A program made the position numbers and the translations under genes. Of a DNA stretch of 64,000 nt, positions 48,525-60,275 are shown piece after piece. This stretch comes from Tenebrio molitor (taxonomy: Eukaryota; Arthropoda; Insecta; Coleoptera; Tenebrionidae), in NCBI RefSeq assembly GCF_963966145.1, contig NC_091052.1, positions 8,122,001-8,186,000 of the forward strand, written 5' to 3'. The notes beneath the pieces are model-generated. The model was given only the letters and a program-made list of their open reading frames with translations. It was not told the DNA's origin and made no database searches. How positions within the stretch are numbered: the first letter of the stretch is position 1; every line of letters begins with the position of its first letter.

Positions 48525-49857
48525 GTAAGTAGCGCTCGGCTTAAAGTGGAGAACACCGATTTTATTTTTGTTTGTTTTTGTTATTACGGCCGTTTGTCGA
48601 CAAATAAAACGATTCATTACACATGATCTCGTATATAAGAAAATAAAATGGAGCTTTTTGAGAACGTTTATTTTGTTAAGCGTGCTCGTATCCGCAGGTA
48701 AATATAAACTGGAGAATAACCTCCCCAAGGTGGTCGGGTCGTTAGACCATTTTCCTGTTTGTCGGTGGAACAAAGTCGATTAAATTTTGATCGGATTATT
48801 CTCTGGAAAAGCTTGGGCAGTTTTGAGTGCGCGCGTGAACGATCGTTTGCCATTTGGGTCGCTTTTTTACCACCGCACTCGGAATTTGTCTTAAATATGT
48901 GCATAAAGCAAAAGGTCTATTCGAAACGTTTCAGATCATTGCTCGCCTCCCATATCCGTGAACGCCCACTTTACTTCTATTCTTCTTTATGTTCGTTCTT
49001 TCTTTGGCCCTCATTGTCGACTATTCATTGCAAAAGTCTCGATTTATAGTTGCCGAAAATAGCTCGGACGACATTTATTAGGTACAAAGAATGGCACTGT
49101 TTGGGATACCACAGCCGTACGTTATTCGGTTAACCCATATCGATTCTATTATGCCGGACTGCTACCTGCATATAATGATTCGTCAACAAAACCCACCACT
49201 GATTTCCACACGGGATGTAACTCTGCGGGAAGGCTGCTTGGGAACCGAATAAATTACATAATTTCCATCCATAATTAAAATTAAAATTAACGAAAATCGA
49301 ACCAGACGCTCGAACTTGTGAGATAATTACGCGGCGAGTTATCGGAGTAAGTCGCCACTAACGGCGCCCTCTACATACCGAATCCTACACTAGCAGTGCG
49401 TTGTATGTTAGTGGTGCAGTGCAGTAAATAAAATTTCATTGTTTCACTGCTGTCACTGTAGGATGATAAAAAAATCTGTTTTAGAATTTAAATATCCACG
49501 TCCAGCTTTGTTCGAAGAGACAATGCGATTTTACGTAACCGGCTTACATGTCTCGTTCGTGCACGTTCGGCCCAACAAAGACGAAGTAATTGTTGCGAAT
49601 TATGTGAAGTTATGAAATAAAAATTTTGTTTGTTCCGTAAACTAGCCGACGACCGTTGTTTGCTTAATTAACATAAAATGGAGGTAGACGCTTTGTTCCA
49701 TTTCAAAATAACATTTTTCTGCATCATGCTCTTAATATTGTTACCTTTGTACCTTTGTGTCTGTGTTCTGGCTTCCAGTAGCTCAAAAATAAAAACGAAA
49801 AGACATGTTGGTCGAAATAATTGAAGACATTTTGAGCTGCGACTAATTTCTTTTCAG

Positions 49858-49944
49858 TATTACTTGCATCACGTGCAGCGAACGTACCCTTATGCGGGTA
49901 ATTTCTACTTTTCTTGTGCTGTATCGACGATCAAAATCCGCTAG
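49858..49944 (+). other. Candidate terminal coding exon segment, product unknown
   Basis: The acceptor GACTAATTTCTTTTCAG (49841-49857), with a branch-like CTAAT, is followed by a 28-codon frame beginning YYLHHVQRTYPYAGNF and ending at TAG 49942-49944. If spliced to the 48510 microexon in phase 0 it would form the end of a protein. An alternative GGTAATT donor inside it (49897) is weaker. The peptide is not recognised. Confidence 0.25.
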
Positions 49945-52900
49945 GGGTGGTGCAGCACAACTTGCGACGGAACTCTATTAATAGTTCTACATCACCGGGG
50001 ATCCGATACAAGCCAATTATCCGCGATAAGTAAATACAGTCCCAGATATTGCACCCCCGGCGAAAGAATCGATTCCATCCCTAACATCTCCAGTGGCCGA
50101 TCTTTGATCGTTATTGCTTATAATTGTTTATCTCCAATCTCGCATCTGCCTCTGTAGGCAAAGTCTACAAATTACCAGAGCTGACTTTATCGCGATTTTC
50201 GGACTGGAACACCTTTACCGAAATAAACGTACGCCCAGTCATAATTTACCACAGTGACATTGCATCTGCTTTCTTTGCTAGTCGACAACAAACCCCTCTG
50301 AGAGTGTCATAATATTCCTTTTTACCCCCCACAATGCGCATTATTTGACATCCTTGGTGGTAGAGTAGAGAAAGGAAAACTGTTTTGCTTCGGCGACTGT
50401 CGGTCGAGTGTTAAACGCATTATATTTTCACTCCAGTTTTGACAAGAAGAAAAAATAAGATCGGGGCCCACCTGAGAGTCGAATTTTTTACGGAATTTGT
50501 CGCCGAAGAGCCCGTTTGTCAACGTATTTCATGTCTTAATTTGCCGATACGATCAAAGTGTTCTTTGACTTTTTTATCGAAACAGTTGCAAAAAGCGATC
50601 GTCCGCTTTTATGCGACAGCAGCACACTTTGATCAGACCGCGCAGTGACATGCGCACGAGTCGATCGTTTTTTGCGCCATTAGGGCCCAAATAAGACCAC
50701 CTTATCGTCATGATCTGACGCATCATTTATTTATTGATCTCGATTCGTATATACAAGTAAATTGTCGTCGATCAGGGAAAATAAAACAACGCTGAGAAAC
50801 TCATTCGTTAATTGTGCGACCTGTTGCGTCGATGCACTAAATTGTCCATTCGACAAAGGAGAGATGTACGAAATTTTAAAAAAATACGGCTATAAATCGA
50901 CTACATTTAGGTGCAGCGAATTATTAAAATGAAGTGCCGAGAGTGACATGCATATTTATAGACGCACATACAGAACTTGGTATTGAAAAGATTTAATTAT
51001 AATAATTATAACAATACATGTGCTGGTAATAGACCCACTCTAATACACAGTATGATTTATGTGATATGGCTGTAAGTAGAGTTAATACGGGATGTCAAAT
51101 GATTGATTGACAAAAAGAGAAGTGCCATGACTTGCCAATCACATAATGTGCCGGCTCCAGCCAGAACCGTACTCGGCCACGGTTCCAAAAATAACAATTT
51201 TGTTCAAAATTTCCAGACAGGTTTCGGTTTTGGTCGGAGGAGAAGGAACGAATGGAAGTAGTGTTAATTGGTGAGAAGGAGCAAGTTGTGGAGAGGCGAA
51301 CGAGTTGTGGGTGTGCAAAAGAGTGTGCAGAGTTGAGTGGGCGCAAATCCGGCGGTACCGTCCTGTCAACCAGTTAGTCATCTCTAGATGGTATCTGGTA
51401 GGATATAAGTACAAGTTAAGTCGGCGGTAATCGATGGATGAGTAGTTAAATCTATACAAGCAATTAACATTTTTGTTAACTTAAAACAGGACTCACGCTG
51501 ATAGAGCTCGATATTTAACATGGTCGGTCTGCAAGAAGTACCAGATAAATTGGTTTCGGACAATGCATGCACACACGGATGATGGTCAGTTCTCATGCAC
51601 GCCAAACCATCACCGTCACTCGTACATAGAAGGAGAGCGCTATCTCAGATCTTCAAACACAGACTTCCCCATCATATACACACTATTTGATTGGTATTTG
51701 ACGTGCAGCCGATAAATGGTCGTATTTTATTACGGCGATAGCCTACCGAGATATAAGGAATCTGATAGCAAGCTTCGTCATTGTTTGGTGGCATCGGCCC
51801 GAGCAACATGTGATGATGTCATACAACATAACAACAGCAAATCAATTTTTTGTGGAGGATTTCTCGAAAACGTGAACGTTTGAAAATTTATTAGCCGGGA
51901 CGGAGGGTGAAGCGAAAGGAATTAGTCAGGCTGACAATAATAATAATTGTTGTGTGGATGTCAGTGATAGTGTCAAGTGGACTGACAGTATTGAGATCAG
52001 TTGGCAGATCATTGGAACAATACGGAGTCAGGCTTGGGCAGTTGCGAAAGCGACAGTGATCTGTGGAGTGTGATAAATGAAGGGTTAGCAAAAGTTGTGC
52101 GATTGCAAAACGTGAGGTATTTTTGTGGTGGAGAACCGGGGTCGAGGCAAGATTTTGCCGTCGATACCACAGATACATTATCCCGTTTGACCCCGGTATC
52201 AATAACGAGGAATAATCGCGGAATTATCGCCAACACGAAACGGCCCAACCGCCTTATTATACAGTTATAAGAAAATCTATAATTAAGTTGCTATTATTAT
52301 GATTATTGGGAGAATGGCAATAATATTATAATGTAGCGGTGTGACAACCTAAGGCGCTCGAAATTACTGTAACTTGTGTAACGGTGAAAAATATGGCCGC
52401 TCCTAATTAGCTCCTACGAAAATATCAGATTCTATGCAAACAAAATGAAATTATTTAAGTGGATAATTGAAATGAAACCGACCGATTCGTGGAATTCCTT
52501 ACCCAGACACAAATAAATCATGGGATTGGGGAGAGAAGTTTCTATTTTATTTCGTCCGAATAATTTGAATATCCACGCAAGGACACTTAACATAATTTTT
52601 CGGTTTTGTGTGATCTCGAAAATTCCAGGTTTCCGGTCGGATCAGTTCAATTAAAGTTCCAACAAGGAAACTTGAGGATATCATTGTAGTCTCAATTTGC
52701 AGATCATTAAAACTTTCCTAGTTCTGTGGACTGCCGTTGACATTGCACAAAGCTGTTATTGATTTATTTATCTGTCGTGAGGGATCTCGTGCATCGCAGG
52801 ATTCATTATATGCACTTCTGTGACTTTGTTGGAATAATGTCGACGGGTTGTGGTGAAACAAGTCGAAACTAACTTTACCAAACCATCCGATGGTCACGCC

Positions 52901-55900
52901 GGAAATGGAGGTCAAACTTATTACATGGTCAAGGGTGTGCTCGACAACATTATACGACAAAAGTTACTTGCACCTTTTTTTTAAGTTAAAATTTCCACGA
53001 TATTATTCCCGGGTAGTGAAGTAGTTTCACCGTCACGCGTTACGTCGCACGCTTCGAAGTGAAAGGCTCATTCGAGTGAGTTTGGGGCAGCTGAGTGAAC
53101 GAGAAACAATCAGATTTTGAGTGGAGATTTTAATATCGATTTCTCAGACAGAAAAATCAAAGCCCTTAATTGATTTTTAAAACAACAAATATGTAGATTT
53201 GAATCCAAAGGATTTATTTCGTATTTTAGCCATCACAAGTCCGTTATTCCTGATTCGTCCAAGTATTATCATCCATAATAATATAATTTATATAATATAC
53301 ATATTACGAACGTCATACCTAGAAGTTTTCACTTCTGTCGTGCGGTCTTAAGCACACAGTCTTTTTTTTGTAATGAGTAACTACCGAAATGACTTTATGC
53401 TAACTAACTTCTTGGCACCAGTAACAAGCTCTTCAGATTATAGGTAATAAATTTTAGTGCCGGTCCGTTAACTGAGCATATGACTGGCAATATTTTTAGA
53501 TAAAATATGAAAATTTCCAGTTGTTTTCTGGGGCTTGGGAATACAGAGTCCAGGTAAAAATCAATCAGTTTTTTACCGAGTCATGTGTCTAATTGATTCC
53601 TATCACCTGTACACGAATTTATTAGTCGAGTTTCCTTTGGTAATTAATAACGAAAATTAAATCTGTGGGGTCTCATTTTTTCCCGGTGCATCTCGAAAAC
53701 AATCAGGCTGGGCCCTTCCGTGATAGATAAATTATAACGTCTATTTCTAGATGAACTTTCCAGGACCATACTCTGTCCGCGTTTACAAAACATCCTCATG
53801 TTATTGCACATAAAATTAATTTATGTATTGTGTGGCTCTCCTAGAGAATGGAATTTTGGCAAGGAAGCCGAGAATTTTTACTTGTTGCGTCGACTGTACC
53901 GAGGAAGGGTTCCTTTTCATTAGGATTATTGTTTGTTATCTTAAAAGATCAAATTCCTTTTATCCTGCATCGAACGAGATCTGGGACCGTAAACCACATG
54001 GTGACCAAAAATCACTGTACTTTAGATCTCAGTGGGCATGAAAAATTTCATTGAGGTTGCTTACCCTATCTTGATGGCGAGTGTATAATTTTATAAGAAC
54101 CATTTTTCATTCGGTCCCTTTCTGGCCTAGCGCGACCCTTCAAAATAAAAAGCCCCATTATGTTTTGTTACCTAAGGTTTTTTGTGTTTGGATACACACA
54201 CAACGGATGAAAGAGACGACGGCAACAAAAGGTGGGAGAGAAATCCTCTCGGATCTGCCAGAAATCTCATTAAATTATTTAAAAGAGTTGTTGGCCTTTT
54301 TCATTAATCGATCGATCTCTAAATGGAACGATTTTTTTCGTGTCTGTCTGGGGCCCCAGTCGTAAATCTATTATATAATCAGGAGCGACGAATTTCGTGA
54401 TAATTTTAATCAAAATTTTACCAGGAACGAGGTTTGAATTATTAGTGGAAGGAGATAAGTAAATTAGTTGTGATGTTGTAAAAGTGTCACGAAAAAATTA
54501 ATTGCCTCGAAAATGTGACGCTATTTTGAGCACCGAACGACAAACCGACTATGATGAGGGCAACGACAGCTTACATGTGTTAAGATAACGCGAAACGACA
54601 GAAGTTATGTAGTGTGAACTCCTTTGGAGACTCTTAAAACACTTTAGTGCAACGCACTGATAAACCATCCGGTCTTTCGCATTTTACCAGTCAAATTCCA
54701 AAACGAATCTGCGTGCGTCTTTCCATTTTTAAGGAAGAAAATTGATCGCTTCCGCCTTAAATTCAGACTGTTGTAACGACACAAAAGTGGAACACAATAA
54801 ACCTATCATATTTTCTCTCGCGAAAGTAAATATATCGTATTTCAGCCTTTATCAACTTTCTCACACTCACTTGGATTCTTTGACTCCGGATCCTCGCAAG
54901 ATATCTTTAAAAAAATTACCCAGACGATAAACGTCGCGCACAATGTGCTCCTCGACCCACTCCTTCTAAAATATGAAGACGAATTCATTTTGCAACAGGA
55001 TTATCGATAAACGGTACCAAAAAGAGTGCAAAGAATTTTTCTGTTCCCGCATCTGCAGATTATAAAGTTGCGCAAGATTCTTGGGCGACTTCGACGCTTC
55101 CAACTATCCGAACGATGCAAATCCTTAAAAGTCCACAATTAATTATAATTCCTTGGAAGTTTTTGGGCCTTATCGGCACCGCATCGCTACTCGATCCTGC
55201 GAGAACGATAAGCACTTAGTCTGCTTCGCAGCCGAGAAGTAAATAACAAGGAAGGCAAACAATAAAGCCGGGAGTATCGAATAGCCGTGAAACGGAGAGG
55301 AATTCTGCAAACACACGTCTCACCACGAGAATCCTTGTCGTACGGACAATTAACGACCGAAAGGACAATGTTCGTTTCTACCGCGACAACTCTTATTTTC
55401 TAATTAAAACGTTCGAAATTTCAAAGCGGCGATGCTCGAATGACTTATAAATCTTTCGGTTTAATCCCCGCGTTTATAAATTTTTCTCCTCTTACATAAT
55501 TTTACTCTCGAGGTCCGTGAATCACATAAATCAAAAGGCCCAGTCTGGAATAGTATAATTAATCGAATTAAATGTCCCAACATTTATTAATGGGTCTTGC
55601 CCAGGCGGACGCTCGTTTCTTGTGAATGGTACCGTCGAGTACAGATTTAGTAAACACCCTTTTGTGTAATTTCCATATCCATAAGAAGTCGTTCGGTCGG
55701 GGTGGCTTCCACTCTTGTCGTGTGTTTTGAGTTCTCAAGAGGTATTTATAATGCTCCGTCGTGTCGTCGCAGCATTTTTTTCTAATTGCGAGAATAAGGG
55801 GGAAACTCCCGCGGCTATTAGGTGCGGAACCCCAACTTCCACAATTTTATTAATTCCGTCGCGAGCCGAAGTCGTGTAGAAGTGTGAAAGGAACAACAAT

Positions 55901-58707
55901 AAAACGTCCATTGATGACTAGCAAGTTTCTTTACTTTATTGAACATCGCAACAACAATCGTAGAAGGAATAAAAGCAAATGGTCTGTGCTTTCGGATAAT
56001 GGCCGGGATTAAATTAGGCCGATCTTGCTCCCGCTCGAAAAAATATATTAGGCCATCTGTTTTTATTTTATTTTAGAATCTGTAAGCGCGCACCGGTAGC
56101 ACCACTTCACATTTATAAACCTTCTCTTCCCCGTTCCTAATGCACTTAATGGCTTTAATGTTTTTTCGGCCGGGAATCATTATCTTTATTGTTTTTTGAA
56201 TTTGGTGGGGTGGCGCGGGTTTCCTCTGGGATGTCGGTTCGTGAAATTTAGATATGGAAACGTTCCGCTGATATGAATTTTCTTCTTCTCCCGATGAGTT
56301 TCGCGCGATGGATGGTTATGGTGTGTCAGTGCCACTGCTAGATGAGCAGTGCGGGTTATCTGCAATAGCAGGGGTTGCTTGTTACAACCCCGATTCCGCC
56401 AACGCATGTGGGTCACTGGCACGTGGCGCACAAGAACCACCAGATTTCGTCATTCATTATTAACGTGCGAATGATTTTTCTTCTTGTTCACAACCAACTC
56501 CCCAAAACTCTGATTGATCGATAAAAATTTTAAGCAACGCTCAAAATGTATCCACTTTTTAATTACATCTGGTTAAACACTGCATACATATTTTTACTAG
56601 TTTCTACAAAAAAAAATCCATACAGGCCTAATTGCTATTGATTTTTTTTATTTTTGACCTCACCTAAATTAGCAGAATATTGCGTGGTAATTACTAGACA
56701 GATTGTACAAATCTTTACTGCGGATATAAATTGGTCGTATCTTGATTTGTGTGGTCTTAATTTAGAAACATGCCACCGATAGTGGAAAACTAAGTGACAC
56801 ACAATGGAAAACGCACCTGAATTTTAAATTTCTTGAATTTTTATCAGATGATTGTAATTACGGAAAAGTGCAAATTTGTTGTTGAAAAAAAATTAATAAA
56901 GAAGTCTACAATTTTTTTATTATAATCAGAGACCGACTTTACTCTGTGTGCAAAGAAAAAAAAACTCGGGGGTGGATTTAATTATTTTTTGACATTGCGT
57001 ATAATTACGTAATTTAAATATGTAAATTAAAAGACACAAGTATACAAACAAATTTGTTGACGAAATAATGAGGGTGAATTATTTCGAGCGCGTTTAATCT
57101 GGCAAAGCGGCGAAAAATTGTGTGTGTTGTACCACATTTCGTAATTAGGAGAAAATGAGCATAAACGGTTCTTCTGGGAAAAACGTTTTTTCCATTATGA
57201 AAGATGTTTCCAAGGCCGCCAGTTAATTGGTGCTTGTCGAAAAATGATTTAGAAAAATCTCGGCAAACAATTTTACGGTTTATTTTGGAATCGGTTGTCA
57301 TAAACACGTCTGTCTCATCCTTCGCACATACAAACCGCGAAACTATTCCATGATTCAGCGTTCTTAATTAGTTTCCAGTTGATCTGTGTAAAACATCGAA
57401 AATTAGAGCCTGGAACGAAATTTCGACGATTCTTTCCTTTTAATAAATATTCATAACCGAATCAAAACCGCAAATATCCTGGAACTTTTAACAGCTGCCA
57501 CGCATACTTGACGAAGGTCTCCCCGTATCGGACCTGAAAACTTTTTGACGAGTCGTCACTGCTAAAACACAGGTATTCGGTAAAAACGGCTTCCAGATGG
57601 GTGATAAGGCGGTAATGGACGCCTGGGGGCCTCTCCACTAAAATCGCTTTATATGCCGCGGTGCGACCGAAGACACTGGAACACTTTTACCTGATGGCTA
57701 TGATGGGGGTTGTTTTGCCAATCTAATTGGACGTTTACGACACACATTCTTCCCTTTCAAATGAATTGCTTTTCCACGAAATTTGATATCTACAAGATAA
57801 CGAGTTGTAAGCGTTCGGAAACAGGACGTTTCGGCCTGATGTCCAGACAGGGACGGACTCGCCTTTATTCCGAACACGATTTTATTACGCGCTGCCATCA
57901 AAACTGAGCATGAATGTTTAAGGCATCTCTAAAAGCTTGTTTACGACTACTTTTTATATTTGTTTTAGATTTTAACATGTCCTATTATATTTTAGTGCAT
58001 CGTAAAAAGAAATTTATCTCGTGCACCCACCTCCCGCCAGTATCATTTTTACACGACATTTAATTTAATTTTGTCCATCGTGCTTAATATCTCCAAGAAA
58101 AACACACATTCACTCTATCCTGTCGCAGAAAAACCGAGGCAAACCTAATGGGACAATGATTACCACGACTTGAGCTAGCACATTTGTACAAACTATTTAA
58201 AAGACCTGTCGTTGGAAGATGATGAGATTTTCTCGTGAGCAAGAAGGAAATTATATAATGTCTGCTGTCATTCACTTGATGGCGAATTTCAGCTACAAAA
58301 AACACAAACTCGCCTTGGGTTGAAGATTTGGAACGAACCGTGCAGATTTGGTGTTGTAAAAAAGTACCCCAGTTTGAAAACATCAAAAAAAAATGTTTTA
58401 TTTTATTTTTAAGTGCAAGACATTTCCCTTTTTTTTGGTTCTTGTTGTTATTGTTCCAACTCTGAGCCTTCCCATCCTAAAAGCTGTATCTACGCTCTAT
58501 TAATCTTACAACATCCTCTCTTTATGACAGCTTATGCCGTTAATAGGTAGATTATGCCTCCTCGGTAATATCTAAAGCATCAAAAGGTAAGGCGAAAAAT
58601 AAATTAATAAAGAATAAAATATGAACAAACGCCTTGTGTTTCATTAGTTGTAATTTCCTATTATGCATAATCAAAAAGAATAAAAGAAGATCTTTAGGAT
58701 ATAGATA
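49945..58707. other. Long non-coding stretch, no supportable gene
   Basis: About 8.8 kb without a recognisable gene, RNA or repeat. Open runs of 60 to 106 codons occur on both strands (51139-51459, 51891-52270, 53823-54054, 54081-54365, 56186-56440, 58084-58386), often overlapping in opposite directions, and none has a motif I can place. GC varies, with a richer block around 55.0-55.9 kb. It could be intronic or regulatory sequence. Confidence 0.5.
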
Positions 58708-58917
58708 TATCGGGTGTTCATTTAAATTTATCCTCAAAGTTGGTGTTGAAGAGTCGATTGTGAACGCACCACTCGTCAATCTGCAAAGTAAAAACCCAAA
58801 CAACATAAAAAGTGAGGTTAGATTTAAACAGCTGATCCGTAATCTGTAATTCGTGGTGCATTCACAATCGATTGTTCAACGCCTACTTCGAGGATAAATT
58901 TAAATGAACACCCGATA
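58708..58917 (-). mobile_element. Foldback MITE (family B), copy 4
   Basis: The left end TATCGGGTGTTCATTTAAAT at 58708 is matched by the complementary ATTTAAATGAACACCCGATA ending at 58917. The arms run about 65 bp and include GATTGTGAACGCACCAC on the left and its near reverse complement on the right. The centre contains AACATAAAAAGTGAGGTTAG and ATTTAAACAGCTGATCC, in inverted orientation relative to the 9430 copy, with which it shares the longer interior. The bases after ATTTAAATTT are ATCCTC in both arms, unlike other copies. Confidence 0.9.
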
Positions 58918-59483
58918 CTATTAAACCAATTGAGAAACATGCAGATAAAAAATTAAATATCAAGAAAACATACGTAAGAAGTAAAAAACATAACTGATAA
59001 TTAAAAACGGAGTACATATTTTGTGTAAAAATATCAATTTGTCCTCGACGAGCACATATACTACTCTCCTCATATTACAACCAAGTTTTGCTAAATATTA
59101 CACTCATAACCTACTCGGAATTACTTAATTCAGCAGTTCTAATCTTCCGTGAAAGATACGGTACGTGGAAGATGTTATAATTTTCAGGAAACTGCTTCAT
59201 ATTAAATACGCGGTAGTTGTGTCTTAAAACTTGGTGGCGTTGCAAAATAACGCGTGCAAAGGAAGTTGAAATGTGTTGTACAAATAATAATAATTAGAAA
59301 GGTAAAGTTTCCCGAATGGATCCTTCAGTTCCTTTCGTGCCTGTTACGTGGTCTGTTATCTAAACAAGAAAGAACATTTTGGAAAAAAATTCTTTATTCC
59401 CTCCAAGTCACACAATTTTATACTTCCAAAGTTGGGACTTTGCAATTCATTTTATCTGAATAATATCATAATATAAAACAGAA

Positions 59484-60160
59484 GTCTTTACATGGGAGAT
59501 ATTTTAAAGAACTGGAACAACCAGAAATTAATATTCAGGCTTCTCATGCATGGCTTAAAAAATCAAATATTCACCCTGAGACTGAGGGTTTTATATTTGC
59601 AATACAAGATCGTGTTATAAATACAAGAAATTATAAAAAACACATATGCGGTTTGCAATCGATCATTGATAAATGTAGGATTTGCGGAACTGAAGGGGAA
59701 ACCATTGAACACATCATTTTTTCTTGCACCGTTTTGGCTCAAAGCGAATATAAGAAACGTCATGATATATTTGCTAAAATTATACACATGAATTTAGCAG
59801 TTAAATTCAACTTATTAAAGGATACACAACCACATTATATTTATAAACCAGAAAGTTGTTTGGAAAATGACAATTACAAATTATTATTTTAAATAAACAA
59901 CAAAAGCAAGCATATCTTTTAGATATAGCTGTTCCAAATTCACACAATATAACACAAAAATTAATAAATATTTAGAACTCTCCGTTGCTATGAGAAATCT
60001 TTGGTGCTTAGAAAAAAATTTCGATTTTACCACTTGTAATTTCAGCAACGGGAATAGTACCGCTATCTCTTTTTAAAAATTAAAAAATTTTGGACTTAGA
60101 GGACTTAGAGGAAATTCCTTAACATTGACACAGAACATAAAACACAAAAAAGTCAAAATG
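59484..60160 (+). pseudogene. Retrotransposon ORF remnant (CCHC finger and broken RLE domain)
   Basis: Frame is open from 59484 to a TAA at 59890-59892 and keeps the zinc knuckle (CRICGTEGETIEHIIFSC). Compared with the 19361 copy it has lost about 58 bp around 59885, bounded by short TTAT-type repeats. This removes the endonuclease RPD motif and shifts the frame. There is a 13-bp loss near 59950 between two ATAACACA repeats, one extra A in the run at 60012-60018, and a further deletion of some tens of bases around 60080-60115. It is clearly a pseudogene and looks older than the first copy. Confidence 0.9.
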
Positions 60161-60198
60161 TGGAGGCGAAACGCCGGTAATTATGTTGATAAGCACTG

Positions 60199-60231
60199 CA
60201 CTATTACTTGATAGTATTATCCGTAATAGTG
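60199..60231 (+). other. Conserved 3' UTR stem-loop, second copy
   Basis: The 9-bp stem CACTATTAC/GTAATAGTG and the inner GATA/TATC stem are both kept. The only change from the first copy falls in the inner loop (GTAT in place of GTAA), so pairing is unaffected. Confidence 0.65.
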
Positions 60232-60275
60232 TATGTACTCCGGCAAAATTGCCGTGCCGCCGGGTGGTGGAGGGT

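Larger units (their letters stand above)
59470..60275 (+). mobile_element. Second, damaged 3'-terminal copy of the R2-superclade retrotransposon
   Basis: From about 59470 the sequence matches the end of the minus-strand element at 19268-21514, here on the plus strand. It starts at the KSLHGRYF coding segment and runs through the CCHC finger, endonuclease region and 3' UTR to about 60275. The copy lacks all of the reverse transcriptase, consistent with severe 5' truncation. The 3' stem-loop (60199-60231) and the GC-rich terminal hairpin are preserved better than the coding region. Confidence 0.9.

Noticed and set aside
53848..54054. Frame reading GSREFLLVASTVPRKGSFSL, vaguely like an SH2 domain
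   Set aside because: The order of SH2 signature residues is not right, no FLVRES-type motif is present, and the frame is short and overlaps another open frame.
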